Part shown: positions 1-6,408 of the stretch, one piece after another | Position numbering within the stretch: the stretch's first letter is position 1 | Layout: the number at the start of each line of letters is the position of its first letter | Source: Acidobacteriota bacterium | GTDB lineage: Bacteria > Acidobacteriota > Thermoanaerobaculia > Multivoradales > JAHEKO01 | Assembly (NCBI GenBank): GCA_029863825.1 | Contig: JAOTUP010000053.1 | Span: forward strand, 1-8,649 | DNA: 8,649 bases | Reading direction: 5' to 3' | Notes under the pieces: model-generated | The model's input: only the letters and a program-made list of their open reading frames with translations | The model's database searches: none | Told to the model about the DNA's origin: nothing | Made by a program: the position numbers and the translations under genes

Positions 1-758
1 TGGCGCTCAATAGTCGAGACGCCATGCCCAAAGGTGGGCGTCTGGACATCAGAACCGGCAATGCCGATTCGATCATCCACGCCGGCCAGGTCCTCGAGGT
101 CGGGTCTTTTGTTCGCGTGACCGTCTCCGACACTGGAAGTGGAATCCAGCCGGAGCATCTCTCACGCATCTTCGAGCCATTCTTCAGCACCAAGCAAATG
201 CACCGTGGTACTGGACTCGGACTGGCCACCGTCTACGGCATCATCCGCCAGAGCAGCGGTCGCATCTTTGCCAGCAATCGGGCTGATGTCGGGACCGACT
301 TCGACATCTACTTACCCCGCATTGGAGCAAAGACTTCGACCACTTCGTCGTCCCACGATGACGTCGACCCGTGGTCAACCGATGAGACGATCCTCCTGGT
401 GGAAGACGACGCGCAGGTCCGCTCGACGATTCGGCTCACACTCGAGGGCAGAGGCTACCGGGTCCTGGAGGCTCCGGGCGCCGCCGATGCGATAGACATC
501 TATCGCCGGGAGGCCAAAGTTATCTCGCTTGTCTTGGCCGACGTCGTGATGCCGCGCATGAATGGGTACCAGATGGTCGACGCCATGGTTCGAAGTGGTC
601 CGCCCAGAGTTCTCTTCATCAGCGGCCACACCGACGAGACCCTCGAGCGCCAGGAGTCCGCGCTGCGCGATGTCTATCCCCTGCTGCGCAAGCCATTCTC
701 TCCCGCGATGCTGGTTACCAGGGTGCGGGAAGTGCTCGACCGCGCGACGCTGGCATAG
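1..758 (+). CDS. Hybrid sensor histidine kinase, C-terminal part (HATPase plus receiver domain); 5' end outside the window
   Basis: This is the C-terminal part of a two-component hybrid kinase, which would autophosphorylate on an upstream histidine and pass the phosphate to its own receiver domain. The frame is open from the left edge (first full codon at base 3), and the ATPase N-box (ALNSRDAMPKGG) straddles the ATG at base 24, so that ATG is internal and the true start lies upstream. Counting from the ATG, the ATP-binding landmarks are G1 DTGSGI (36-41), F-box FEPFFSTK (50-57) and G2 GTGLGLATVYGI (62-73). After a linker comes a CheY-like receiver (about 120-240) with acidic residues E127, D128 and D129, phospho-acceptor D173 in ADVVMP, the switch residue S200, and K223 in RKPF. 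No DNA-binding domain follows, so output must go to a separate phosphotransfer partner or act by protein contact. The sensor and HisKA domains are not visible, so the signal is unknown. It converges on the DUF4019 gene across 67 bp. Confidence 0.95.
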   Translation, partial: ALNSRDAMPKGGRLDIRTGNADSIIHAGQVLEVGSFVRVTVSDTGSGIQPEHLSRIFEPFFSTKQMHRGTGLGLATVYGIIRQSSGRIFASNRADVGTDFDIYLPRIGAKTSTTSSSHDDVDPWSTDETILLVEDDAQVRSTIRLTLEGRGYRVLEAPGAADAIDIYRREAKVISLVLADVVMPRMNGYQMVDAMVRSGPPRVLFISGHTDETLERQESALRDVYPLLRKPFSPAMLVTRVREVLDRATLA

Positions 759-768
759 TGCCTCAACT

Positions 769-783
769 GCTCCCGGAGCTTTT
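769..783 (+). terminator. Possible weak intrinsic terminator after the hybrid kinase
   Basis: Eleven bases after the kinase stop codon, GCTC and GAGC flank a three-base CCG loop and are followed directly by TTTT. The stem is only four base pairs, so efficiency would be poor. The position, in the convergent gap between two genes, is the main reason to list it. Confidence 0.25.
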
Positions 784-825
784 CATCGCCAAGCCAGCTG
801 TGCTGCGCAACAATCCCCGCATGCC

Positions 826-1251
826 TCAGCGAATGTAGTAGCCCGACACTCGCCAGGTGCCGTCCGAGTCCTTCATCGGCGTCACCGTCTCGACAGCCTT
901 GCTTTTGTTCTCGAATGACGTCTCGAACTGAAGAACCACATACTCACCGTCGGGAGCGCCAGGGAGTGACGTCGAGTACTGTTTGAGCGTCACCTTCCGC
1001 GACCCCACACGCCCCAGCGGGGATCGCACTCCGGTCAGCGATTTCTCCCACTCCTGTCTTGTCACGGCACTCCTGAACAGTTTCGCTGCCCCATCCCAGC
1101 TTTCGCTGTATTTGCCTTCATCGACCAGCTCGAGCCAGATCTCAGCGGCTTTGAGTGCATCGTCTTCAGGAGTGCCTGCGGCTACGAGGCCGGCGGTGCA
1201 CAGCAGCACGACGCTCGGCACGAGCAACCATCCGGTCAATTGCCTCTTCAT
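826..1251 (-). CDS. DUF4019 family exported protein
   Basis: This is a small secreted protein of 141 residues. Residues 1 to about 26 form a signal peptide: a basic MKRQ start, a hydrophobic core (LLVPSVVLLCTAGLV) and an AAG cleavage region. The mature part (about 30-140) matches what I recall of DUF4019: AAEIWLELVDEGKYSESW near the start, LFRSAVTRQEWE in the middle, SLPGAPDGEYVVLQFET, and the ending SDGTWRVSGYYIR. The family has no established biochemical function. Its fold is thought to be a small NTF2/cystatin-like alpha-beta sandwich, and the protein should act in the periplasm. The start is supported by a strong ribosome binding site (AAAGGAG, 1259-1265) seven bases upstream. The gene is separated by 171 bp from the next gene upstream, so it may have its own promoter, though I see no clear promoter boxes. 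The lack of a cysteine at the cleavage point argues against a lipoprotein. Confidence 0.88.
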   Translation of the reverse strand: MKRQLTGWLLVPSVVLLCTAGLVAAGTPEDDALKAAEIWLELVDEGKYSESWDGAAKLFRSAVTRQEWEKSLTGVRSPLGRVGSRKVTLKQYSTSLPGAPDGEYVVLQFETSFENKSKAVETVTPMKDSDGTWRVSGYYIR

Positions 1252-1258
1252 CGATAAG

Positions 1259-1265
1259 CTCCTTT
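1259..1265 (-). promoter_or_regulatory. Strong Shine-Dalgarno site for the DUF4019 gene
   Basis: On the minus strand AAAGGAG stands seven bases before the ATG at 1251. It is among the best ribosome binding sites in the window and fixes this start. Confidence 0.7.
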
Positions 1266-1422
1266 CTCCAACGCTCGCGGAGGAATGTTGATGTCGACTT
1301 CCCGGGCCTCAATACCTGCAATACGCACAGAGCACGACGACTATTCGCGCTTCTCAGTGCGCCGCAGCAGAAAATAAGTGAAGCGCTGCACGACATCGCC
1401 GGGCGTCCGATGTGACTCCGCC

Positions 1423-1770
1423 CTACAGTGATCCTCCAATCGCCAAGTGGAAGCTGATGACGAGGTTGAGGGCGATGAAGAACCACACGACTGAAAGCAG
1501 CGCAACAAGCCCCACTGTCAACACCAGAGCGATCGGGGGCGACTTCTCACCGAAGAGCCGCCGGTTCACATACAAAAATCCCAGCGGCACGAGTCCGAGA
1601 ACGAGAACACCGATGAACGGCTCGGTCCACAGACGATCCTGACTCCGCCCCGAGCGCACGTACAAATAATCGCCACCCAGCCAGATGGCGAGTGGTACGG
1701 CGGCCACGGCGAGGTTTCGCAGCACGTAACCGACGACCGCGACGACGCGACGCTGTGCGCCCCGACTCAT
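1423..1770 (-). CDS. Small multi-pass membrane protein, unknown function (last gene of a three-gene unit)
   Basis: I do not recognise this 115-residue protein. It has a basic N-terminus (MSRGAQRR) and three hydrophobic stretches: about 17-33 (LRNLAVAAVPLAIWLGG), 52-70 (FIGVLVLGLVPLGFLYV) and 79-110 (a long segment that may be one or two helices, ending in a short IGGSL tail). A positively charged loop (NRRLFGEK) separates the second and third. A TTG at 1824 would add 18 residues but overlap the preceding gene by 47 bp; the added stretch (APPSLRAGCRSGRSRRS) is low-complexity and arginine-rich, so I chose the ATG at 1770, which follows the SRPBCC stop codon by 7 bp. A purine-rich TAGGCGGAG lies just before it and overlaps that stop codon, so translation is probably coupled. 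The role is unknown; the context suggests a membrane partner of the SRPBCC protein. Confidence 0.75.
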   Translation of the reverse strand: MSRGAQRRVVAVVGYVLRNLAVAAVPLAIWLGGDYLYVRSGRSQDRLWTEPFIGVLVLGLVPLGFLYVNRRLFGEKSPPIALVLTVGLVALLSVVWFFIALNLVISFHLAIGGSL

Positions 1771-1777
1771 ACTCCGC

Positions 1778-2269
1778 CTACTGCGCCCGCTCCGACATCC
1801 GGCTCTCAGGCTCGGCGGCGCCAATGCCTCCGCCTTTTATGGTCTCGACCTCACCGATCGGCGCCTCGACCCTCCGGAGCCGCCGCCAGCCGAGGGCCCA
1901 TATCGAGCGGAAGGTGCGTTCGAGAAAGAGCTTCTCTGCAAGCACCGACAGCGGCCCCAGCCAGCGAACCGAAATGTCTTCGTAGCCGCTGACCGCGACG
2001 ACGCCGTCAACGTCCTCGAACCGCACTTCGCCCTCGCCGCGCCAGAAGCCGCGAAAAACCCAGCGGACCCTCTGGTTCGGCTCAACAGCGGTGATCCGTG
2101 CCACCAGCGGGAAGGGAAAGCTCTTGAGCGGAACCGAGTACCAGCCGTCGCCCAACTCCTTCACCTCTCCCATCAGACCGTAGAGCCGGGTCCAGTCGGC
2201 AGGCGTTGGGAAGTAGGAGAATACGTCACTGATCGGCAAACGGAAGGACTCGCTGAAGCTCACTCGCAT
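1778..2269 (-). CDS. SRPBCC (START/Bet v1-like) family protein
   Basis: This 163-residue protein has the pattern of the SRPBCC superfamily, helix-grip proteins that bind hydrophobic ligands in a deep cavity. The N-terminal strand and helix are typical (VSFSESFRLPISDVFSYFPT, 3-22), followed by W26, the strand pair ELGDGWYSVPLK (38-49), and ITAVEPNQRVRWVFRG (59-74), the usual 'V.P..R..W' turn. The C-terminal helix carries LAEKLFLERTFRSIWALGWRRLRR (110-133). A tail of about 30 residues rich in Gly, Glu and Ser follows and looks disordered. The reading frame stays open upstream to 2446, but that extension is low-complexity and overlaps the preceding gene, whereas the ATG at 2269 has AAAGGTGG (2276-2283) six bases upstream. 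It overlaps the stop of the preceding membrane-protein gene by 10 bp. The ligand is unknown. No signal peptide is present, so it is cytosolic or membrane-associated through its neighbours. Confidence 0.85.
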   Translation of the reverse strand: MRVSFSESFRLPISDVFSYFPTPADWTRLYGLMGEVKELGDGWYSVPLKSFPFPLVARITAVEPNQRVRWVFRGFWRGEGEVRFEDVDGVVAVSGYEDISVRWLGPLSVLAEKLFLERTFRSIWALGWRRLRRVEAPIGEVETIKGGGIGAAEPESRMSERAQ

Positions 2270-2676
2270 GGTGGCCCACCTTTCTGAGTTTCGCCCACTG
2301 CACCCGCCTGACGGAGACTGTCTCCGCTTGCTTCCCGTCGCCACATTCTCGGCAGCAGATGAAACCACTGCGCGTAACCGGCGGTGCCGGCACCGATCCA
2401 CAGTGCCAGGACCTGCACCGCTGCCGGAACCTCGACGCCAAGCCACGCATGTAGTCCGGTCACCAGCCCGCCCACGAGCGCGAAGACGACGAATCCGACC
2501 GGAAACGCGAGCATAAGCATCATCCAGCCAAATACCTCGACCGCATCGTGCGGTTCAGGCTGGCGATGAAGAAGATAGAAGAAGAGAGGAAGCACGCAGA
2601 GGAAGATCCAGGCCCCACGCGCAGCGGCCCCCGCCCGAGACCGGGACCTTCGACTCGTCGGAATCCTGAAGTCCAT
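2260..2676 (-). CDS. Small multi-pass membrane protein, unknown function (first gene of the unit)
   Basis: This 138-residue protein belongs to no family I can name. It has a strongly basic cytosolic start (RRSRSRAGAAARG, 9-21) and three probable membrane segments: about 21-37 (AWIFLCVLPLFFYLL), 48-76 (a long run containing WMMLMLAFPVGFVVFALVGG), and 84-106 (PAAVQVLALWIGAGTAGYAQW). The C-terminal tail (MWRREASGDS onward) is polar and ends at PPCE. The frame extends upstream to 2826, but those 50 residues are arginine- and proline-rich and look non-coding, so I chose the ATG at 2676, although only a weak GGTGG precedes it. The last bases contain the ribosome binding site and start codon of the SRPBCC gene. 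The tight overlap indicates co-expression. About 217 bp without a gene separate it from the VOC gene and presumably hold the promoter of this unit. Confidence 0.75.
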   Translation of the reverse strand: MDFRIPTSRRSRSRAGAAARGAWIFLCVLPLFFYLLHRQPEPHDAVEVFGWMMLMLAFPVGFVVFALVGGLVTGLHAWLGVEVPAAVQVLALWIGAGTAGYAQWFHLLPRMWRREASGDSLRQAGAVGETQKGGPPCE

Positions 2677-2893
2677 CAGCACCACCGGGCGTGACTCGGA
2701 CCGGACCGCGACTGCTCTGCCGAGCCACTCTGGAAGTCTACTCCTTCTCCGGGAGCCTCGCGGCGCCTGCCAACCGCAGCTCAGAAGTGGCGCCTTGGCA
2801 CCAGGCCCGAGCCACCTCTTCAACAACGATCAAGCGATTGACGATTCGGCGTGCGAGAACTCCGGGAGCAGCTCGACAGCGTCGGGCGACTCG

Positions 2894-3289
2894 CTACCCC
2901 ACATCTTCCACGTTCTGGCCGAAGGCGATGTCATATCCGTCCAGATCCTGGATGCCGAACTCTCGGCAGCCATACGGCTTGTCCTCGAGGTCGTAGTCGA
3001 TCTTGGCGCCCCGCGCCTGCACCTCGCGATAGAACGAGTCGACGTCATCCACCCAAAAGTAGATATTCCACATCTTGTCGACCACCTTGTAGTGCGGAAC
3101 GATGAATGCTGGATCCCCCACGCGGCTCAACATGAGGTGGCACCGGTCGCGACGGAGAATGCAGAAAGACGGCGGCTCGCCCCACAGCTCGTCGTATGTA
3201 AAGCCGACCTGGTCGCGGTAGTAGTTCGCCGCCGCGACAACGTCGCGAACCAGGAGAATCGGGGCACTGCCGATGATGCTCGCGTTCAT
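2894..3289 (-). CDS. VOC superfamily protein (glyoxalase / bleomycin resistance / dioxygenase fold)
   Basis: This 131-residue protein is a single vicinal-oxygen-chelate module. It shows both halves of the fold: SAPILLVRDVVAAANYYRDQVGF (8-30) with H51 in the strand CHLMLS, then NIYFWVDDVDSFYREVQARG (75-94), and the closing strand REFGIQDLDGYDIAFGQ (109-125), which resembles the REF.(I/V)DP(D/N)G motif. In glyoxalase I the first strand carries a metal-binding His; by my alignment this position is Ala9 here, so the canonical metal site may be incomplete and the protein may bind ligand without metal or use another set of residues. Members include drug-binding resistance proteins, but this sequence does not allow a substrate to be named. 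The start at 3289 has GAGGAG (3297-3302) seven bases upstream. It stands alone between gaps of 217 and 156 bp. Confidence 0.9.
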   Translation of the reverse strand: MNASIIGSAPILLVRDVVAAANYYRDQVGFTYDELWGEPPSFCILRRDRCHLMLSRVGDPAFIVPHYKVVDKMWNIYFWVDDVDSFYREVQARGAKIDYDLEDKPYGCREFGIQDLDGYDIAFGQNVEDVG

Positions 3290-3296
3290 TTCGTCG

Positions 3297-3302
3297 CTCC
3301 TC
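3297..3302 (-). promoter_or_regulatory. Shine-Dalgarno site for the VOC gene
   Basis: GAGGAG on the minus strand, seven bases before the ATG at 3289, decides the start of the VOC protein. A loose -10-like TAGACT lies a little further upstream, but the matching -35 is too poor to call a promoter. Confidence 0.6.
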
Positions 3303-3445
3303 GAGCCGGAACCAGTCTAGCGAACGGACGGTGCATCCTGTCCCACCTGCTCGCGTCAGCCTGCTGCCAGTCGATCCATCTGTCACGTTGACGCAGACCG
3401 GGTGTCCACTGTCGCGTTCCTGAAGAGAGCCTCACACAGACCAGC

Positions 3446-4894
3446 TCACCCGATCTCTTCCGACCCATCGAGGCTTCGCAGATCTGCCACCGACGTTCGA
3501 ATGTCTTCGAGGCAGAGCTCCATGCGATCCAGGTGAGTGCGGAAGTTGAGCACACAGATCCGAAGCGCGAACACTCCATCGAGAACCGTGCCGGTCAGGA
3601 GCACTCGCTTCTTCGCGTTGATCATCTCGAGCAGCCGGCGATTCACGCGGTCGGCCTCGCGATCTGTAGAGCCTTCCGGTCTCAGCCGAAAGGCGACAAC
3701 CGAGAGCTGAGGTGGAGCGATGATCTCGACGCCCGCGATCGTTTCGAGCTCGCGGAGCGCCCACTCGGCCAGGTCCAGCTTCTCATCGAGCGAACTTCGG
3801 AAAGCGTCGAGACCGTACATTTTGATCGGCAGCCAGACTCGCAAGCCGCGAAAATCACGCGACAGCTCGGGCGAGATCTCGCAAAAGTCCACAAGCTCCG
3901 GCGACTCCTGAAGCTCCGGCATGTAATCGGCCTGCACCGTGTGGGCGCGTTTTAGGGCACCACCGTCGCGCACCAGCAAGCAGCCGGTCCCGTACGGCAA
4001 GAACAGGCCCTTGTGCGGGTCGAGCGTGATCGAGTCGGCGCGCTCGATCCCGGCCATTCGGCCTCGGCCGCGCTCCGTCAGTGCAAAAAACCCTCCGTAG
4101 GCCGCGTCCAGGTGCAGCCATAGCTGCTCGCGATCGGCAACATCGGCCAGGGCGCTCACATCGTCGACCGCCCCGGTGTTCGTCGTGCCGACGCTGCCGA
4201 CGATCAAAAACGGAGCTCTTCCCGCCAACCGATCACCGGCGATGGTCTCCTCGAGCACGTCTATCCGCATACACCAGTCGTTATCAACGAGAACGCTGCG
4301 AACAGCCGATTCAGGAAATCCGGCGAGTGTAGCTGCTCGAGTTACCGAGTGATGAACCTGTGTCGACACGTAGATCGTTCCGTCGAGAAAATTCTCCGGC
4401 AGCCGCTCGCGTCGAGCCGTGAACAGCGCCGTGAAATTGGCCAGCGATCCACCTGAAGACAGAAAACCGCGTGCTTCGTCCGGGTAGCCGAGCATGCGGC
4501 AGAACCAGCGAATCACGTTCACCTCGAGCTGCACCAGGCCGGGCGCCGCCGTCCACACCGTGACATAGCGGTTGATGCCGTCGGCAATGAAATCGGCCAA
4601 CGCCGACGCGAAGAGTCCACCCCCCGGGATGTAGGCCATGAAGCCCGGGCCGGCATTCATGAAGCTCTTGGCCGCAAGCCGGTCAACGACCAGCTCCACG
4701 AGCTCCTCGATGTCCGTACCGCTCTGAGGCGCCTCTTCCACCAGCGAACGCGCCAGCTCGTAGCCACCTTCGATGTCCGAGGCAGGCTGAGAAGGGAGCG
4801 ACTCGATGTGCGCGATGATCCGATCGGTAGCGAGTTTCGCCATCTCCCGCATTCTGTCGGCCGTGGGCTCCAGATCCTCGAAGCGCGGAGACAT
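3446..4894 (-). CDS. Pyridoxal-5'-phosphate-dependent group II decarboxylase family protein
   Basis: This is a fold-type I PLP enzyme of the group II decarboxylase family (aromatic-amino-acid, glutamate, tyrosine and histidine decarboxylases), 482 residues as expected. Counting from the ATG, N-terminal substrate-pocket segments NAGPGFMAYIPGGG (80-93) and QLEVNVIRWFCRMLGYP (122-138) are followed by SSGGSLANFTAL (146-157). H181 in VHHSVTRAA should stack on the cofactor ring. SVGTTNTGAVDDV (234-246) is the usual phosphate-side motif, D263 in LHLDAAYGG should bind the pyridine nitrogen, and K295 in DPHKG forms the Schiff base. RDFRGLRVWLPIKMYG (348-363) matches the 'RRFRSLK.W' region. Y324 seems to correspond to the catalytic-loop tyrosine of Dopa decarboxylase, favouring decarboxylase over aldehyde synthase. 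Gly after the Lys, where classical members have Trp (HKW), marks a separate subfamily of unknown substrate. The ATG at 4894 is preferred over TTG at 4897; AGGA lies about eight bases upstream. The enzyme is cytosolic. An 88-bp gap separates it from the YbaK-like gene. Confidence 0.92.
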   Translation of the reverse strand: MSPRFEDLEPTADRMREMAKLATDRIIAHIESLPSQPASDIEGGYELARSLVEEAPQSGTDIEELVELVVDRLAAKSFMNAGPGFMAYIPGGGLFASALADFIADGINRYVTVWTAAPGLVQLEVNVIRWFCRMLGYPDEARGFLSSGGSLANFTALFTARRERLPENFLDGTIYVSTQVHHSVTRAATLAGFPESAVRSVLVDNDWCMRIDVLEETIAGDRLAGRAPFLIVGSVGTTNTGAVDDVSALADVADREQLWLHLDAAYGGFFALTERGRGRMAGIERADSITLDPHKGLFLPYGTGCLLVRDGGALKRAHTVQADYMPELQESPELVDFCEISPELSRDFRGLRVWLPIKMYGLDAFRSSLDEKLDLAEWALRELETIAGVEIIAPPQLSVVAFRLRPEGSTDREADRVNRRLLEMINAKKRVLLTGTVLDGVFALRICVLNFRTHLDRMELCLEDIRTSVADLRSLDGSEEIG

Positions 4895-4982
4895 CAACAG
4901 ATCCTACTCCAGGCACACCTCTGCTTCCGCAGGCCGCAACGCGCTCTCATCAAAACCAGACGGCTGGCGCGTCGTTCGTGGA

Positions 4983-5459
4983 TCAGGTGATCTTGACGAC
5001 TGTGCCGCCCGTGAGCGACGTGAGTTCAGCCGGCGTGAGGCACACGACGGCGTGCGGCGTGCCCGCTGCAGCCCACATCTCCTCGAAGCCGAAGAGGTCT
5101 TCATCGATGAACACTGCAAGCTTCTCCTCGAGCCCGAACGGCGGCACTCCGCCGATGGCAAAACCGGTCACTTCCCGCACGAAAGCCGGCGTCGCCATCT
5201 CGACAGCCTCCCCGACCCGTTCGGCGACGACCTGTTCGCTGATCCTGTTGCCACCGCTCGCCACGACGAGAACGCCCGAGCCGGAGCGGGTCGCCCTGAA
5301 GACGATGCTCTTGGCGATCTGTCCGATCGAGCAGCCAACGGCTTGGGCCGCCTCGGCACTGGTACGCGTCGAAGTCGGGAGCTCGAGCACGGGGCACTCG
5401 AGACCTGCCTCCGCCAGCACTCTGCGGACACTCTCGAGACTCTTCTTTCGCCTCGCCAT
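4983..5459 (-). CDS. YbaK/ProX-type aminoacyl-tRNA deacylase (trans-editing)
   Basis: Proteins of this family hydrolyse mischarged tRNAs (for example Ala- or Cys-tRNA(Pro)) and so back up prolyl-tRNA synthetase in the cytosol. The 158-residue length is typical. From the N-terminus: a short helix (SLESVRRVLAEAG), the strand ELPTSTRTSAEAAQAVGC (26-43), then K50 in GQIAKSIVF, the invariant lysine needed for deacylation, the strand VLVVASGGNRIS (63-74), GFAIGGVPPFG (99-109), the GxxPxG signature, and the closing PHAVVCLTPAELTSLTGG (135-152). Many relatives read GGVPPFGH; here residue 110 is Leu. Which amino acid is edited cannot be read from the sequence. The start at 5459 has only a weak GAGTGAG upstream, but the family's N-terminus fits. 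The gene is followed after 88 bp by the decarboxylase, so a shared transcript is possible; I know of no functional link between the two. Confidence 0.93.
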   Translation of the reverse strand: MARRKKSLESVRRVLAEAGLECPVLELPTSTRTSAEAAQAVGCSIGQIAKSIVFRATRSGSGVLVVASGGNRISEQVVAERVGEAVEMATPAFVREVTGFAIGGVPPFGLEEKLAVFIDEDLFGFEEMWAAAGTPHAVVCLTPAELTSLTGGTVVKIT

Positions 5460-5601
5460 GACTCACTCAACGCGAAATCCTGCGCCCGCGGATGATGTCA
5501 CGAGCGAGGCTCGCCGGCCCGCCGACCGCTTTTCAGCCTACCACCGCTTCCCGAACGACGGATCGGCGTGCGGCGCCACCGTTTATCGAGCACACCGCCT
5601 G

Positions 5602-6312
5602 TTACGGCGCGCTGCCCAGAAACTCCACCAGCTTGCCGGCCAGACCTGACAGCGCTTCGACCATCGCCTCGGATTGCGATCTGCGCATCGTCTCATAGGC
5701 ATTCAGGTCCTCGGCAGACCGCGACGCACCGAAGGTCGACGAGGCCGTCGAGGAGAACGGGATGATGCCCGTGCGCACATCCAGGAGTACTCCTTCCGCC
5801 ACGCAGTACGCCTTTGCCTGGTCCGCTCCAAGGAAGCGATTCCGTTCGAACTGCAGGCATGGCGTGCGATAGACGAAGAGTAGATCGGACTGAAAGCGCG
5901 CCGCCGCCTCTCGCAGCTTGGCGACCGACAGCGTCCTCGGCACCAACAACGACGGAAGGAACGCGACCGACGTGAGCCGCTGGCTGCCCGCCAGCTGGTC
6001 TCTCAGACTTCTGAGGAGGTTGCTTGATTCGGAATCCGGCTCCGGCAAGACGAGCACGTGCGAGTCTCCGCCTAATTGCAGAACTGACATCCGGGCTCCG
6101 TGCGGCAGCTCGATCTTCGACGTCAGGATACGCTCGATGTCCTCGTTGCTGAGAAGCGACAGGTCCTCCTTGAACAGCGACTGGCGCAGGGTCTCTCGAC
6201 CCTGATAGTCCAGCGACGCGAGATAGCTGGGCGCCTCCTTGGTTGCTGTGCATGCGAGCATCGACGCGCTCAGCACTACGGCGACAACGGTTGCTCTCGG
6301 TGGTCTATCCAT
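5602..6312 (-). CDS. Putative lipoprotein, possibly CsgG/LpoB-like periplasmic domain
   Basis: This 236-residue predicted lipoprotein has a type II signal peptide (MDRPPRATVVAVVLSASMLA, then C21). The lipobox M-L-A-C has Met where Leu is usual, still acceptable. The start at 6312 is chosen because GGAG (6321-6324) stands eight bases upstream; the in-frame ATG at 6345 has no ribosome binding site and would bury the signal. After a linker, residues about 70-236 alternate strands and helices: MSVLQLGG, HVLVLP, a helix LRSLRDQLAG, RLTSVAFLPS, a helix KLREAAARF, the strand DLLFVY, then AYCVAEGVLLDVRTGIIPFS and a C-terminal helix EAMVEALSGLAGKLVEFL. The 'adllfvy ... gvLlDvrTG' order recalls CsgG, LpoB and GNA1162-type lipoproteins. 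That is a pattern match by eye only. C152 and C170 flank two facing strands and could form a disulfide. The residue after C21 is Thr rather than Asp, consistent with outer-membrane sorting in a Gram-negative cell. The role is unknown. Confidence 0.82.
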   Translation of the reverse strand: MDRPPRATVVAVVLSASMLACTATKEAPSYLASLDYQGRETLRQSLFKEDLSLLSNEDIERILTSKIELPHGARMSVLQLGGDSHVLVLPEPDSESSNLLRSLRDQLAGSQRLTSVAFLPSLLVPRTLSVAKLREAAARFQSDLLFVYRTPCLQFERNRFLGADQAKAYCVAEGVLLDVRTGIIPFSSTASSTFGASRSAEDLNAYETMRRSQSEAMVEALSGLAGKLVEFLGSAP

Positions 6313-6320
6313 GCCTGTTT

Positions 6321-6324
6321 CTCC
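6321..6324 (-). promoter_or_regulatory. Shine-Dalgarno site deciding the lipoprotein start
   Basis: GGAG on the minus strand, eight bases before the ATG at 6312, supports that start over the in-frame ATG at 6345, which has no such site. Confidence 0.55.
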
Positions 6325-6380
6325 ACGTGCAGCAAGTGAGCTCATGACTGGTCCCGCAATCCGATTCCAGCCTGACCTGA

Positions 6381-6394
6381 ATGGAAAACTCCAT
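6381..6394. repeat. Short perfect inverted repeat after the SDR stop codon
   Basis: ATGGA and TCCAT flank a four-base AAAC loop, 15 bp beyond the SDR stop and 70 bp before the lipoprotein start. There is no T-run after it on either strand, so it is a poor terminator candidate; it could be a small RNA hairpin or chance. Confidence 0.3.
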
Positions 6395-6408
6395 CGCTGT
6401 CACCCGCC

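Noticed and set aside
2270..2446. N-terminal extension of the SRPBCC frame up to 2446
   Set aside because: The extra 59 residues are low-complexity, rich in Arg, Gly and Ser, and overlap the upstream membrane-protein gene. The family's N-terminal strand begins at the ATG at 2269, which has a good ribosome binding site.
2677..2893. Search for a small gene or promoter in the 217-bp gap upstream of the SRPBCC unit
   Set aside because: No frame there looks coding, and I could not find a -35/-10 pair with acceptable sequence and spacing. A promoter is likely on position alone but cannot be marked.
2795..3391. A 198-codon plus-strand open frame across the VOC gene
   Set aside because: It is antisense to the VOC gene, whose fold motifs and ribosome binding site are convincing. 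The antisense product has no recognisable motif.
3290..3445. Possible promoter (GGGACA, 19 bp, TAGACT) upstream of the VOC gene
   Set aside because: Both boxes match the sigma-70 consensus only partly, and 19 bp is longer than the preferred spacing. Such matches occur often by chance.
4806..5649. Two long plus-strand open frames (4806-5495 and 4978-5649) opposite the YbaK-like gene
   Set aside because: They lie antisense to a well-supported gene with clear family motifs. Their residue make-up (Arg, Ser, Pro and Ala rich) is typical of shadow frames in GC-rich DNA, and no domain is visible.
5693..6253. A 186-codon minus-strand frame inside the lipoprotein gene
   Set aside because: It is a same-strand shadow in another frame. 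The lipoprotein frame has a signal peptide, lipobox and ribosome binding site, and the shadow has none of these.
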